A stretch of DNA of 64,000 nucleotides from Closterium sp. NIES-65 (GCA_948144175.1 CANXME010002654.1:1178001-1242000); one strand, 5' to 3'; numbered from the stretch's first letter, positions 1-12,190 are shown. The notes: generated by a model not told the origin, from the sequence alone. A program made the numbers and translations.

Positions 1-828
1 AGGGCGGAGTCCAGTGGTCGTCACTGGCCACGCAGACGCTTCTTGGGCTGACGACCAGGCTACGCAGCGGTCGTCACAGGGTTACACCTTCAGCCTTGGT
101 TCCGGCTCTGTTTCGTGGCGGTCTACCCGCTTGTCTTCTGTTCTCGGCTCCAGCTGTGAGGCTGAGATCTACGCGGGGGCTATGGCTGCACAGGAGCTAC
201 GCTGGCTCACCTACCTGCTGTCTGACCTAGGAGAGCAGCCTCGTTCTCCTCCAGTTCTTTGCGTAGACAACATGGCCATGCTGGCCTTGTGTCGGGAGCG
301 CAGACTGGAGCACAGAACGAAGCACATTGCTCTTCGCTACTTCCTTGCTCGTGAGCTGCAGCAGCGTGGTCAGCTGCGCCTTGCTTACGTGGCCTCTGAG
401 GCCAACACTGCTGATATCTTCACCAAGGCCCTTCCGCCTTGTGACCATCAGCGGTGCTGTACGATGCTAGGTCTTGTGCCTACCTGGCCTCACTTGCTCA
501 CTTCTTGATCTTGCTTGTACTGTGATCTTTCTATACCTGCACTTGCTTGTTTACCTTTATATATGATCTTGCATGTGAACTGGCCTTGTGGCCTTGAACT
601 TGTGCTCGGAATGTGTGGTGACGTTGTGATCCACCCTGAGCTTGTGTTGCTTTGCTTGACTGGTCTTGTGACCCCTTGTTCTCCCCCACTTTGCCTATGG
701 GGGTGTGTCAGATTTATATGACTTAGCCTGTGTAGGCTATAGTGGGGTAGCACATATGGGGTACAACATTTCTAGGGTTTGTACTTGTACCCAACCTCCC
801 ACTAGTCAATCATTCTCGTTTCTTCACA
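1..828 (+). mobile_element. copia-A1, 3' end of a Ty1/copia element cut by the window edge
   Basis: The left edge holds the last third of the RNase H domain (about 14-508), with the copia C-terminal pattern HIALRYFLAREL and ANTADIFTKAL. A short 3' untranslated stretch, a purine tract (tatgggggtg, ending at 705) and the 3' LTR follow. Protein and 3' region are closely alike to the copies ending at 23851, 35852, 44696 and 49985, so this is the same family. The remainder lies left of the window, so I cannot say whether it is whole. Confidence 0.9.
706..828 (+). repeat. 3' LTR of copia-A1 (123 bp)
   Basis: It starts TGTCAGAT directly after the purine tract and ends TTCTTCACA. It carries the family LTR core TAGGCTATAGTGGGGTA and a GGGTACA/TGTACCC inverted repeat around CTAGGGTTT. 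The boundary is set by alignment with complete copies. Confidence 0.85.
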
Positions 829-1514
829 ACGCGGTGTCGTATTGACGTCCGTTTGTCATTTTAAAGAGGGGCTACTCTTGACCAATCAGGCACTTACTAT
901 GTTGCAAGGGCGCGGAAAATTGCGCGACTTTCCAATTCGGCCAGGTAGTTGTTGCAAAAGTAATAGTTTAGCGAATGTCGGGAACATTTTGAACACTTCG
1001 CCCAATTTGGCCACGTAAAACTTGCACAAGTGGTCGAATTGCACGGTCGACACTGGAAGGCCGCAGAGTCGCCTCTCAATGCTACAGCTTGAGGGTGACG
1101 TCGCCAAGTCATTACGGCGACTCATCGCGACGTTGCAAAAAGACATCATGGTGTATGCGACGGCGTCGCTGTAAACGGCCCCCAAAACAAAACCAAAAGT
1201 TCCAACCTTTGTTACATCGGCCACTAGACAAGTGGAATCTTTTACATACTGTAAATTGGCTGAACCGTTATCGACACACAGGCCGGAAATGTGACGACCT
1301 TCGCGGAGGGAAATTTCAGCCAACACATCGACAACTGAACGGCCAACCTGTTTTCCGGCGATTTTCCTCACCCTAAGGATGCTAAACGTATTTGGTGTCA
1401 TCCACAACATTTGGTAGAAATATATGGTAAAGAATAGGCAAACAATTAAGAAGGGTGAACCGTGCAAGAATAGGCATGTTTTGTTGCGACTCGAAGACAC
1501 TCACTCTTACGGAG
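829..1514. other. Unassigned AT-richer interval
   Basis: This stretch lies between the copia-A1 LTR and an inverted copia-B LTR piece. It is less GC-rich than the flanking elements and shows no reverse transcriptase, integrase or gag motif. The only notable content is one minus-strand open frame (886-1500), listed separately. It may be host sequence or an unrecognised element. Confidence 0.5.
886..1500 (-). CDS. Hypothetical open frame, 204 codons, unrecognised
   Basis: A 204-residue frame in modest-GC sequence, longer than expected by chance. Residues about 8-32 are strongly hydrophobic and aromatic and could be a signal or membrane segment. The middle holds VVDVLAEISLREGRHISGLC followed by VDNGSANL. 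This faintly recalls the strand-loop before a catalytic Asp in hAT-type transposases, but no further motif supports that and I do not assign it. The frame begins about 15 bp beyond the end of an inverted copia-B LTR piece. It could be an exon, a transposase remnant or chance. Confidence 0.2.
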   Translation of the reverse strand: MSSSRNKTCLFLHGSPFLIVCLFFTIYFYQMLWMTPNTFSILRVRKIAGKQVGRSVVDVLAEISLREGRHISGLCVDNGSANLQYVKDSTCLVADVTKVGTFGFVLGAVYSDAVAYTMMSFCNVAMSRRNDLATSPSSCSIERRLCGLPVSTVQFDHLCKFYVAKLGEVFKMFPTFAKLLLLQQLPGRIGKSRNFPRPCNIVSA

Positions 1515-1790
1515 ATTCACTCTACAATGGTAGGAGCTAGACTATGGGGTTGGCACGACTTGTGTGAGTGTGATCGTAGCTTTTCCTGCGTTCCGTAGCA
1601 CTTGCACATTCACGAGAAGAATTGGCAAGAGTTTCCACTAGCAAACTTGGCATTACAGAATGATAGCAATCACAATGGAAAGAATGACTAAATCAGAGCC
1701 TCGTAATCTTGCAGATAGGCAGGTCAACCGCGAGCACTGCAAGGTCGATAGCATGCCAGCGTTGCATAGAGGCTGCAGAGATAACTATAG
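1515..1790 (-). repeat. Inverted 3' portion of a copia-B LTR
   Basis: The reverse complement aligns along its length with the copia-B3 LTR (about 55190-55334 and 57523-57653). Shared blocks include GCAACGCTGGCA, TAGTCATTCTT, TTTGCTAGTG, GTGCAAGTGCTA, GCTACGATCAC and TAGTCTAGCTC. It lies head-to-head against the 5' end of copia-B1, which runs the other way. No internal region of the same orientation follows it. Confidence 0.65.
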
Positions 1791-1949
1791 AGATGGGAGC
1801 TAGACTACGGGCTAGGCACGAGTGCTCGTGCGATCTCTACATGGTGCGGTGAGCGTTGACGGCACACGACTTACCTTTCAGTCTAGTCGACATAGTGGTC
1901 ACTTACCTAATTCGTGTTCGTAGGCCGGCAGCTGTGCGGTTGTCACTAT

Positions 1950-3070
1950 GGTAGGCGCCGTAGGTGACACGGGTGTGGTCGACACCTTGGAAGCACAGCT
2001 GGAGGATGCAAGGAGACGCCATGAGGCCCAGGAGTACGGAGCAATCCCCTGGGCGGTCGTCGAGGCTGGCCTCCGCATTGTGTGGCCTCTTCTTGACCTA
2101 CCTCTCATCGACCAGTGAACGACGGAGTCGGCGTCAACGTGGGCGTCAACGTTAGGGGTAACCAAGTCAGCAGCATTGCGGGAGGCACGTCGTCGAGGCA
2201 GCGAGGTGTGATTCACGCTGATGAAGTCGGCGGTGTTCAGGCACGATGGGTGCGGTCGTCGGCGGCTGCAGGCTCCTCGCAAGGCGACGTCGGAGGTCAA
2301 CAAAGCGGTTTGTCGCCGATGTCGGCGACCCACGTGACTGCGTGAGGAATCGCGCCGAGCTACGGCTACAACAAGTTTACGCCAAACAGGATGTCGGTCA
2401 CCCCCCTGCTGGTCGGTCGACCCGACATTCTCACTAGGAAGGAAGCCACCGAACCCCAGCAGGAGATGGCCAGGCTGATCAGCTTCGCCCGCGGCACCGT
2501 GGCGACGTAGGAGGAGACCTACCCTGACCTGCCTGCGGAGTTTCACGCTGTGCAGTTGCTGACCTTCACGGTCATCTCGCGGTGCTGCTCGCCGGGCGTG
2601 TAGATCGCCTTGAATTCGTGTAGGGAGTACCTTGTCGCCGGCCACCGGGCATTGCATTTCATCGAGTTGACGTACCAGGTCATTGACAACCTGTACATTG
2701 GCCAGCTCGAGGAGCAGTTATCACACATGCGGATGGGCGTACAGGATACGACCACACTTAACGAGAACACTATTACCTCGTACATCCTGCAGGATGAGGC
2801 GATGCAGGAAGCTGAGCGGCCCTCGAAGCTCCTGCCGCAGGTGAATACATCGCCGGGGCAAAGCAAGGTGGTCGACCGGGGCAACGTGGGCAATCTGGCG
2901 GCGTAGGCTGCAGTGGCTGGAAGCCGGCGAAGGACGCCAACAAGCAGATGTCGGCCAAGGAGAGCGGTCGTGGAGGAAGAAGTTGACGTCGGGAGTGCTG
3001 GCTATGCGGCGACCCCGACCACCTCTCCTTTGAGTGCCTCGACCGCAGTGACTCCGACGACGACGTCAAG
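1950..3070 (+). pseudogene. copia-B1 gag remnant
   Basis: The N-terminal region (about 1950-2100) matches the gag start of copia-B3 at about 57756-57900, including DTLEAQLEDARRRHEAQEYG. A capsid-like stretch at about 2540-2900 includes TYQVIDNLYIGQLEEQL. A CX2CX4HX4C zinc knuckle (CWLCGDPDHLSFEC) lies at about 3000-3042 and a charged Lys/Ser/Asp tail follows. This is the order expected for copia gag. It is a fossil with several breaks. Confidence 0.65.
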
Positions 3071-3599
3071 GGAGGCCGTGGGAGGTTGAGCAGCCGTCGA
3101 GGCAAAAACCAGCCGCGCAAGGAGAAGCAGTTGACCGAGTCATCAACCTCGGCAAAGGACGCCGACTCCTCTGCTGGCGGCAAGAAGCGCGACGACAAGG
3201 AGTCGTCGTGCTCACTGGTCGGCGTTGTGGAGCCGACCGTCTCGCTGGTGCCTGAGGCTGGCGAACCTTCTATCAGCCGATGGCAGCGGCCTAGCACAGC
3301 TGAAGGAGAATGGCGTGAAGCTGCAGGAGGACAGGGACGAGATGTTGCTCGTCTCGGCGGTGGGAGAAGTGCTCGGTCGGGCAATGTACACCGGGCGTGT
3401 CCTCTGCACCGCCTGCGTCCCTACTTGGCGACATCGGTAACGCCCGCGATCGGGGTGGTGGCTTAGCGGGCGATCGTCTCGGCGACAAAGTCGGCGCCGA
3501 ACAAGCTGCATGCACGGCTTGCGCACGTTGGCATGGATACCATCCGGAGCTCGGTGAAGCACGGGGTCGGCATCTAGCGCTGGCTCACTGTGTGTTTCG

Positions 3600-4400
3600 T
3601 GCGTTGGCGTAAAGCTGGCGCGGCACACCTTTCCCGACCAGGGCTTCGACGCCGATGACGTGCTGGCCGTCGTGCACATCGACATGTGCGGGCCATTCCG
3701 CGTGGCTACCAACGATAGCAGCCTGTACTACTTGCTGCTGAAGGACCGCAAGACCCGCTACATGTGGGTGAGGCCGGTTGCCAAGAAGTCGGATGTGCTG
3801 CAGGAGTTCATGCAGTGGTTGGCGGTGGCTGAGCGGCAGACAAAGAAGTCGGTGCTCATGCTGCGCTCGGACCGGGGAGGGGAGTTTCTCGAGAAGCAGT
3901 CCACGACCTGACCTGCCCTTACATCCCGCAGCAGAACGGAATGGGAGAGCGGAAGATGAGGACGGTGGTGGAGTCGGTGCGGACGATGGTGCTGCACATG
4001 GGTGTGCAGCACCACTGGTGGCACCTCGCTCTGCGGCAAGCCATCTGGGTCCGCAACTGCCTTGAGAGGTCGACGCTGCCGCCGGAGACAACGCCGTACC
4101 AGCTGCTCACCGGGACGAAGCCCGACTTGTCGCTGGCATGAGTGTGGGGCTGCATGGTGCAGTTCCTGGTCCCCGAGCAGCAGCATGGTGGGAAGCTGAA
4201 GCCGAAGGCCAGGTGGGGCCTTCATCTCAACGTGCCCGAGGAGAGCATGGGCTGGGAGCTCCTCGACGTCGCCGACAACCAGGTGGTCACCACGTCGGAC
4301 GTGGTGTTCTACGAGAACATGTCGCTGGAGGTGTGGAGGTCGGAGCACGGCGTCGGGGCGGACGCCGGTCCACCCGCCGACAGACACCTCGATGGCGACG
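3600..4400 (+). pseudogene. copia-B1 integrase remnant
   Basis: The integrase core is recognisable by VVHIDMCGPFRV (first catalytic Asp block), MLRSDRGGEF (second Asp block) and PQQNGMGERK (Glu block), followed by VWGCMVQF and the region after the core. This belongs to the copia rve class. Fossil; broken. Confidence 0.75.
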
Positions 4401-4969
4401 CTGCCTCTGCTCGCTGAGGTCGGTGAGCTTGCTGGTGAGGATGACAAGAACGTCCCCACTCCCTCTCCTTCCCCTGCCCCTCCCTTTATTGCCGACCTGC
4501 GTGGGCTGACCTCGGCGTCGGCCTCCGGCGATGAGGGGATCAGTGGGGCGTCACCTGTGGCGCCGGCCCCAAGCATCGCCGATGGCCAACATGATGCTGT
4601 GAAAGTTGGCGTGGGAGCGAATATGACGCCGACCGGGGAGCAGCAGTTGGTGAAAGTGCAGCCGAATTTGGTGAAGCCGACAAAGGAGGCACCAGCAAAG
4701 CAGCAGCCGACAGGGGAGCGGGCAGCAGTGACGTCAACCAAGGAGCAGCCGGCAACCGGGCAGTTGGCAGGGGAGCCGACGACAGGGGAGGAGTCGGCCG
4801 AGAAGCTGGCTGTGGTGCAGCAAAACGATGCGGCCAGTGAGGCTGGTGACGATGGAGGGGACGCCGAGGAGTCCACCGGCAGCGACGTTGTGGAGGTCCA
4901 GCCTGGACCACGGCGTACAGGCTGACTTCGTGGGCCACTTGACTTTTTCGTCCCCGTTGCCTTCACCAC

Positions 4970-6620
4970 GGTGTACGACGTGGACGATGATGACCTAGCG
5001 TACAACAACGCCGAGGACGATGAGGAGCTACCGGAGCTCGACCCCGACATGCACGCCGACCCTGAGCACCGCTGGGACATCTCCATGATAACGGTGAAGG
5101 AGGCGTTGGCGAGCTGGAAGGGCAAGGAGGTGAAGGCCGCCATGGAGGAGGAAATCCGCAGCCTCATAAGTATGGGAACTTGGGAGCTGGTCGAACGCCC
5201 GCCCGGGGTGAACATCATGCAGAACCGGTGGGTGTTAACGAGGAAGTACCACATCGACGGCACCGTCGAGCGCGAGAAGGCACGACTGGTCGTGAAGGGC
5301 TTCACGAAACGTACACGCCGGTAAGCAGCTACGTCATACTGAGGATCTTCCTCAGCAACGTCGCCGTCCTCAACCTCAACCTCAACATGAAGAACACCTT
5401 CCTGCAGAGCATGCTTGACTGGGTGCTGTACATGTACCAACCGGACTACTTCAACGACGGGAATGGCCGGGTGTGCAAGCTGCTGAAGAGCCTCTACGGG
5501 CTGAAGCAGTCGCCGCTGCTGTGGTACAGGGCTCTCGATGGCGTGCTGCTGGGTTCTGGCTGGAAGAAGAGCCAAGTCGACACGGCGCTCTACTTCAAGG
5601 TCGGCGCGGACGACGTGGCCTGCTGGGTGCTGGTCTACGTCGACGACCTGCTCACCGCCAGCAGCAGCAACTGAGATGCTGAAGTAACTGAAGGAGCTGC
5701 TGGAGGCCGCCTTCGACCTGCACGAGATCTCGCCGGTGCAGAAGTACCTCGGGCTCGAGATTGTGCGCGACAGGTCGGCGGGGAAGCTATGGCTGCATCA
5801 GCAGGGCTACGCCGACATGCTGCGCAGGCGATTCATTGACGAGGAGCAGACCGGTCGCACCCCAAAGACGCATGTCTTGGTTGACGCCTACACTGAGCTC
5901 ACCTTCGAGGAGGCGCAGGAGCGCCAGGAGGAGTACAGGAAGAAGGTCGGCTCGCTGCAGTTCGCGGCGACGACGACGAGGTTGGACATCGCCTTCGCCT
6001 GCAACAAGAAGGGAAGCGGCCTCACGGTGAGGAGCGACCAGCACTGGCACGAGGTCGACCGCTGCCTCGCCTACCTCACCAACATGCGTGACGCCGCCTT
6101 GGAGTTCGGGGATGGACCTGAATCGCTGAAGCTGGTCGACTACGTGGACGTCGGTGATGGCGGCAACAAGCAAAAGCGGACGAGCACGGCCGGCTACGTG
6201 TTCGTCTACGCAAGGGTTGCGGTCTCCTGGTCGAGCCACCGCATCAAGTGCGAGACACTGTCGTCGACCGAGTTGGAGTACGTGGCGGCCACGGAAGCCG
6301 GTAAGGAGGGACGCCGTCTTCGCTTCCTCCTTGTAGAGTTCCGGCAGCTGGACGGCGGGACGCCGACTGCCCTTCGGGTGGACAACAATTCCGCCATCAC
6401 GGTCGCCGAGGGCATGGGGTTGACGGGCAACCTCAAGCACATGGAGCGACAACAAGCCTGGCTGCAATACATGGTGAAGCACGGAAAATTAACACTGAAG
6501 TACACCCCGACCTCCGAGCAGCCTTCCGACTTCCTGACAAATTTGCTGCACTATCCGGCCTTCCACCGGTGCCCCGTTGCAGTTGGCCAAGTGCATATGG
6601 CCACGTGGGCGACGTGCAGC
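4970..6620 (+). pseudogene. copia-B1 reverse transcriptase and RNase H remnant
   Basis: Copia RT is shown by the block TVKEALASWKGKEVKAAMEE, then MGTWELVERPPG, NRWVLTRKYH, SLYGLKQSPLLWYRAL and the YVDD active site in WVLVYVDDLL (about 5625-5660). From about 5736 the YLGLEIVRD block leads into RNase H, ending near 6600. A diverged second copy lies on the minus strand at 51.0-52.5 kb (copia-B2). An open frame on the opposite strand over 3758-5575 is a composition shadow. Fossil; several breaks. Confidence 0.8.
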
Positions 6621-6753
6621 AGTAGGTGCCATGCCCTCTTACATGGCTGGTGCGGTGACCGGCGTGCTGTGTGTTGGGTGCACGTCGACGGGCTATTCTC
6701 CGAGTAGTGCTGTCGTGTGGGCTGGGCGCCCAAGCGTGAACGCGGCAGGGGAG

Positions 6754-6905
6754 TGTCAACGAGTGTGTTGTTAGGCCCCGTCCTCGCTTGGGCGGAGCCG
6801 ACCTTGTGGTGGGGTGTACGGAGAAGTGCGGCCGACCTGCAGCAGTGGGCGAGCTGGTTGATGGGGTTGGTCGACTTGCATGGGGGCCACTGCGAGGGCG
6901 CCGAC
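6754..6905 (+). repeat. copia-B1 3' LTR, left part
   Basis: It begins TGTCAACGAG right after the purine tract cggcaggggag. The copia-B2 LTR at 50669 (minus) begins TGTCAACGGG after the same tract, which fixes the boundary. It is interrupted at 6905 by copia-C1. Confidence 0.75.
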
Positions 6906-7728
6906 TGTTATAGTCACGGTAGGCTCCAATGTGCCTAAAATGAACGATAGAGTGCACAGTCGGATTTCTGCACAGCGATTTTAAACCTTCATAGCGTTCT
7001 AGTCACAGCTTTAAATGAACTGATTCAAATTGGATCTAAAGCGTCTTATTGTTGCCTACAATAGGACATTTAGATCGCACAATTTCACCAAGTATTGACG
7101 ACACAGCGTCGGTTTGAACGAATGGCACTATGGCAGCCACTATACTCTTTGAACACAAGATAGGAAGAGTTAGGAAGAGTTGGGTATGACTCCCAGCTCC
7201 TAAAAACCCCAAGAGCCGAGGTAAAGTGATGTGGAACAGTGCCACACTGTCCCCAACCAAGAAGGGTCTCGAAAATACCCACCACAAGGGCCTACACCAA
7301 CTGAAATGTTACACTACACAAAGTAATGTAACTATCTTCAATAACTTGAGGTGTACCCTTTTGTGGGCTTCGAGATCACTCGAGTCTTGACACCAAGGCT
7401 CGGGTTCTTTCTCACAAACTCATCCTTGAGTTCTTGATGGGTCTGCTGCACACACCTGCGAAATGCCGAACGTTCGACACAGGACAAAATAGAAACCGCG
7501 CGAGACACACAAGCGGCAAAGTAGAAACCGCGCGGGACACACAAATTGACCGCGTAACACGAGACTAGCGATAACTCGCTATTGACTCGACACACACATA
7601 CTCGACATCATGACCCATCATACACACACTATTATAAGCATGAAAGATATATTACCTTATGCCCTCATACCATTCCATGCACGCACACGGACAACAAGCC
7701 GAGTGCAAACTGTAGGGTTGCACCAACA
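6906..7728 (-). repeat. 3' LTR of copia-C1 (823 bp)
   Basis: On the minus strand it runs from TGTTGGTGCAACC to GACTATAACA. The partner LTR is 28048-28407 plus 35858-36329. This uninterrupted copy shows that copia-A3 entered the partner at the gaagg in its ...aaccaagaagggtctcg... stretch. Confidence 0.9.
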
Positions 7729-7742
7729 AACTCCCCCTCGGA

Positions 7743-9915
7743 TTGTTGGCCTTAGGATATGTTGCTCTCTCAGTTCAGAGCCATTCCAGCCAGCTTGCAA
7801 CACTTCCAATGCTGCTGCTCCACCAGCCTCTTAGTCATCATCTCAGCCGGCTACCTCGTGGTCTTCACGTACCGCAACTCAACTTCACACGCGGCCACCA
7901 TGCTCCTCGTCCAATGCCACTTCACCCTCATGTGCTTGGTGAGGCCATGCAACACAGGGTTCATAGCAAGAGCAATGGCACCCTAGCTGTCACAGTAGAG
8001 TGGGGTAGGTCCTTGCTGCTCCTCCCCCAATTCAGCCAACAAACGCCGCTGCCACACAATCTCCCGTACGGCACGGAAGAGTGCCATGTACTCGGACTCC
8101 AGCGAGCTCAATGCTTGATCAACCTGCTTCTTGCTCTCCCAAGCACTTGGGCCTCCACCAACACAGCAGATGAATCCTCCCACACTTGTCATGTCCTCTG
8201 GTTCCGATGCATAAGAAGCATCCGAGTAGGCGATGAGGAGCAAATGCCCGGGCTCAACTCCATCCGCGCCCTTTTGGCGCCTTTGCGCCGCCACCGAGTA
8301 TTGCAGCCCAACGGTCGGTGTTTGGCCACGATACTTGGCCACCCTCATTCTAGCTGCTACCTGCTCCTCATTAGGGCATTGCATAACCCTAGCCAGCTGC
8401 CCGATAGCGAAGGCCACGTCCGGCCGAGTGTTTACCGCCGCATACATGAGGCTGCCCACCAAAGAGTGAAAACGGCGCCTCTCCTCTTCACCAACGCTCT
8501 CCTCCTCTGGTCCCTTCACACACTTGAACCCAGAGGAAAAGGGTGTAGCCACATGACCTTCACTCTGCCCAAAGTGGTAGCCAACTCCTCCAGGTACTTG
8601 CGTTGGTGCACCCGCATGCACCGCTTCTCCACATCGCGTTCGATGTGAAGCCCGAGGTAGAAGTTCACATCACCAAGGGCCTTGCACAGGAATTTATCTT
8701 GAAGCTTCAGCATCACCTCCTTCACAAGGTTAGAGGAGGGTGAGAATATGAGGATGTCATCCACATACACCACCATGAAGCTCCTCTGCTCCCCCTCGCC
8801 AAGCATGAACAATGAGTGATCGGCCATTGAGGGAGTGAAGCTGATCTCCTCCAACACTTTGCACAGCTTCATGTACCATTGCCTAGGGGCCTGCTTCAGC
8901 CCATAGAGGGCCTTCTTCAGCTTCCACACTCTGCCACTACCATCATCAAACCCGTCTGGCTGCGCCATGAAGATCTCTTCCTCTAGAACGCCGTTGAGGA
9001 ATGCCGTTATTATGTCCATCTGCTTCACCACCCGGCGGCTCCCGTAAATAAGGTTCGCAGCGTCGTCGGCTTCACTACAGGGGCAAACAGCTCCTCGAAT
9101 TCCACCTTCTCCTTCTGCTGGTACCCCTTGGCCACCAACCTAGACTTGTAGCGTTCGATCATGCCGTCGTCGTCCGACTTGATCTTGAAGAGCCACTTGG
9201 ACGTTATCGCCTTACACCCCTCCGGTAGCTCCACCAATTCAAACGTGTCATTCTCCTCAATGCTCTTCAGCTCACTCTCCATGGCCTTCTTGCACTCCTC
9301 AGCATCACTGCTCTCCAAGGCCTCCTTGAGAGTTGCTGGTTCTCCTGGCATCTCCACCGGAGAGAAGAACACGAACGCACACTCGTCGTAGTCACTCTCC
9401 TCGTCGTCTCCGACCATCATTGCCGCTCCGGCCAAGGCTGTCTTGCCTTGATTTCCTGGCGCATCATAGGTCAGCCTAGTAGGGGCTTGGACTCTCCTCT
9501 TTCCCCTTCCATTCTCCTCAGCTGCAGGGAATTGAAGGCCTTGGCGTTGCTGTGGTGTGGCTCGGATCCGTGGAGCACTTGTAGCGCGTGAAGGAAGTAT
9601 CGGTGCACGCTTGCTCACTTGCTGCACTTCCTCCTCTTCTTCCTCCGCATCCTTGGCCTCCTCTCCCCCATTCAAAAGGGAAGATTGCCTTGTGGTGGTG
9701 CTGCCGCTGCTCAACTCCAAAGGCAGCTCCACATGCTCCAAACCGGAACTCTTCACCTCCCCAAACCGCACAACTATCTTCGCCTCGTTCTCCGCCTTCC
9801 TATCCTTGTACATCAGGTTCTCCATGAACTTGCAATCCCTGCTCACCGAGAACTTCTTGGTGAATGGATCCCAATGAAGCCACCTCTTGCTGTTATGAGC
9901 CATGCCCAAGTGCAC
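7743..9915 (-). pseudogene. copia-C1 reverse transcriptase and RNase H remnant
   Basis: Minus-strand RT blocks are DTFELVELPEGCKAITSKWL, RYKSRLVAKGYQQKE, MDIITAFLNGVLEEEIFM, LKKALYGLKQAPRQWY and YVDDILIF (about 8750-8785), then NFYLGLHIERD. RNase H follows with LLIAYSDASYASE and LSSLESEYMALFRA (about 8.0-8.25 kb). The N-terminal part of this block is a charged linker. Gene order and motifs are typical of plant copia. Fossil; broken. Confidence 0.85.
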
Positions 9916-9918
9916 GGC

Positions 9919-10755
9919 TCATATCGCCTTCGCACCGAGCTTGTTGTGCCGAAGATGCTTAGGCACGAGCGCAATGCACACGCACCCGAACACCCAAAGC
10001 ATACCCACCTTGGGCTTCCTTCCGATCCACTCCACATAGGGCACCCATTTGTCTGCTCCCACATGAGTCAAAGCTCTGTTCTCGGCCACACACGCACTCC
10101 GCACCGCATCAGGCCAGAAATAGTCGGGTAGCCCGGCTTCAATGAGCAACCCGCGTGCCCTCTCCGTGATGGTCCGGTTCGCTCGCTCGGCAATGCCGTT
10201 CATTGCAGGGGAGTATGGCATGGTAAGAGAGTGCCTTATCCCATTCTTCTTCAGCCACAACCCAAACTCCTTGCTCAGGGACTCTCCCCTTCGATCGGTG
10301 CGGATCGACTTCACAAGCCGGTCTTGTTGCCGCTCCACCATTGGCAACCAATCAGTCTTCACCGTTTCAGCCACGTCGCTCTTCTTGGACAGCACACACA
10401 CCCAAGTCATGCGGGTTTAGACATCCACAATGGTGAGGAAATATTCAGCTCCAGCAGCTCCAAACTTCAGGGGGACCACCTCGTCCATCACCACCTCATC
10501 AAGTGGTGCCTTTGCCGTTGCCTCCGAATTAGGGAACGGAAACCGGGTGAACTTGGCTTGAATGCACGTCAGGCAGCCAAGCACCTCATCAGGCTCCCCC
10601 TTCACACGTATGCCAGCAACCATCTCATTCTTCACTAGCTGCTGCAAGATAGGGAGGGCCACATGCCCCATTCGCTGATGCAATGTGAGCCAATCACACT
10701 CCCCCGTAGCCGAAGTTGGATTGGAGAATGCCGCGCTCGTAATAGCGCCCCACAT
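9919..10755 (-). pseudogene. copia-C1 integrase remnant
   Basis: The GAG-pre-integrase zinc region is visible as LTLHQRMGHVAL and LGCLTCIQAKF. The integrase core follows, with MPYSPAMNGIAERANRTI marking the Glu block and a conserved VFGCVCIALVPKH after it. Fossil; broken. Confidence 0.8.
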
Positions 10756-10856
10756 GCTCTCTCCGTAGTCCTCCGTTGCTGCCTCGGGGTTTTCCTCACC
10801 CTTGTGCTACTTCTTGGCTGCTGCACCACTCTGCTTAAGATCACAAAGCTTGCTGG

Positions 10857-11309
10857 TCACTCCAAGATTGCGTTTGTTGGACTCTTTCGCCTTGGCGCCA
10901 TCGTTCGCGCCGTAACCGCTACCAACCTCTTCACCCTTGGTGCTGACGCTTGCTGCCACTTGCCTCTCCTTAGGCATGGGGACCACAGAGATCTGCCAGA
11001 TCTCGTTGTAGACGTCCTATCCTCGTGAAGGTCCCAAAGGATCCGCTCACCAAGCCTCGCGGTGTAGGTCTTGGCTCCCTTCGTGTTCATGTCCATGCCG
11101 GCCTTTGCCAATCGCCGCACGGATATCAGGTTCGCAGCAAGGCTGGGCACCCAAAGCACGTTCTTGATGCCCAGCATCTTCCCATCAGCACCCTTGAACA
11201 TGGCCTTGCCCATGCCTTTTACCTCTGCTCGCTGCCCCAAAGCCGATGTGACATGCTTCACCGGTGATGGTTCAAGTTCGGTGAGCAAGTCCGCGCGAGG
11301 TGTCATGGT
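10857..11309 (-). pseudogene. copia-C1 protease, C-terminal part
   Basis: MTPRADLLTELEPSPVKH, VLWVPSLAANLISVRRL and KAGMDMN are the standard copia stretch after the protease active site. It lies just left of gypsy-M. The active-site portion lies at the other end of the insertion (about 26830-26870). Confidence 0.75.
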
Positions 11310-11313
11310 ATAG

Positions 11314-12188
11314 TGTCGGAAACTCGCCCACCTCCCCAATCTCTTGCCTGCCTCACTCTGTTACCTCCTTCTCTTGCTGTTTGTTCACCGTTGTGTCTCC
11401 CTCACCTCTTCTTACAGTATCTCCTCCATCCCTGGTGGAGCCCTCTCCTTGTCAGTCTTTGCTCTTAGGCCTTGTTTCTGTCTCCCATGATGTACTGTGA
11501 TGCTTACTTCTCTTGCTTCTCTGATGAGCCATGTGCTCCCTCACACACCTCCGCCTCCTAATTGCTATCCTAAGGCTTCATGCTCGTTATGTCTCCCTAG
11601 GTTCCCTACTTGCTCGGTTTGCCGCAATTTATTGGAGTAGAAAGAGAAACGTACAAGCAATGAGAATTGCTACCAAGGCTCCGCCTATTTTACCAGCACA
11701 TGTTCCGCCTCCTCACCTCTGCCCTATCATCCCTGTCTACGCCATAGAGGCTATGAACCACTACGACCAGACTTGCAGCCGTGCTGCTTCCTACCCTACT
11801 CTCCCGCCCCTTGCTACTGTACCTCCAGCTGCTATCATCTAGATCCAGCTGGCTCCCTGGATCAATCCTGCACACACACGAAAACAAACAAGCATGCACT
11901 CGTACACCCATCCATAGCTGGCGCTGTAGTTGCCTTCCTTCCTGCCCCTGCCTTGTTCTGCTGCTGAACCTCGCTGCCATCCCCTTGCTTAGGTAAGTCC
12001 GCCCCATTCCCTCCCTTGCAGCCCTCCAACTCTTCGGCTCGGCAACCCACCCCTCCCTTCACCATATGAAGTTCCATCTGACCCCTCGCCTCCCATCCGC
12101 GTCTTCGCTAAACCGCTATGTACAATTTATACAGTATTTACACCTCGTCTCCTCTCCCCTTACCCTTCACATTCATATAAATGTGACA
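11314..12188 (-). repeat. gypsy-M LTR at the 3' end (875 bp form)
   Basis: On the minus strand it runs TGTCACATTT...TTTCCGACA. The first 667 bp (12188 to 11522) match the LTR at 26823-26156. The remaining 208 bp (11521 to 11314) are absent from that copy but resemble 12395-12191, directly inside this LTR. Confidence 0.8.
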
Positions 12189-12190
12189 TC

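Noticed and set aside
3758-5575. A 605-codon open frame on the minus strand
   Set aside because: It lies opposite copia-B1 integrase, linker and RT. Its Ser/Pro/Ala-rich translation has no motif, and GC-rich third positions of the plus-strand frame explain the lack of stops.
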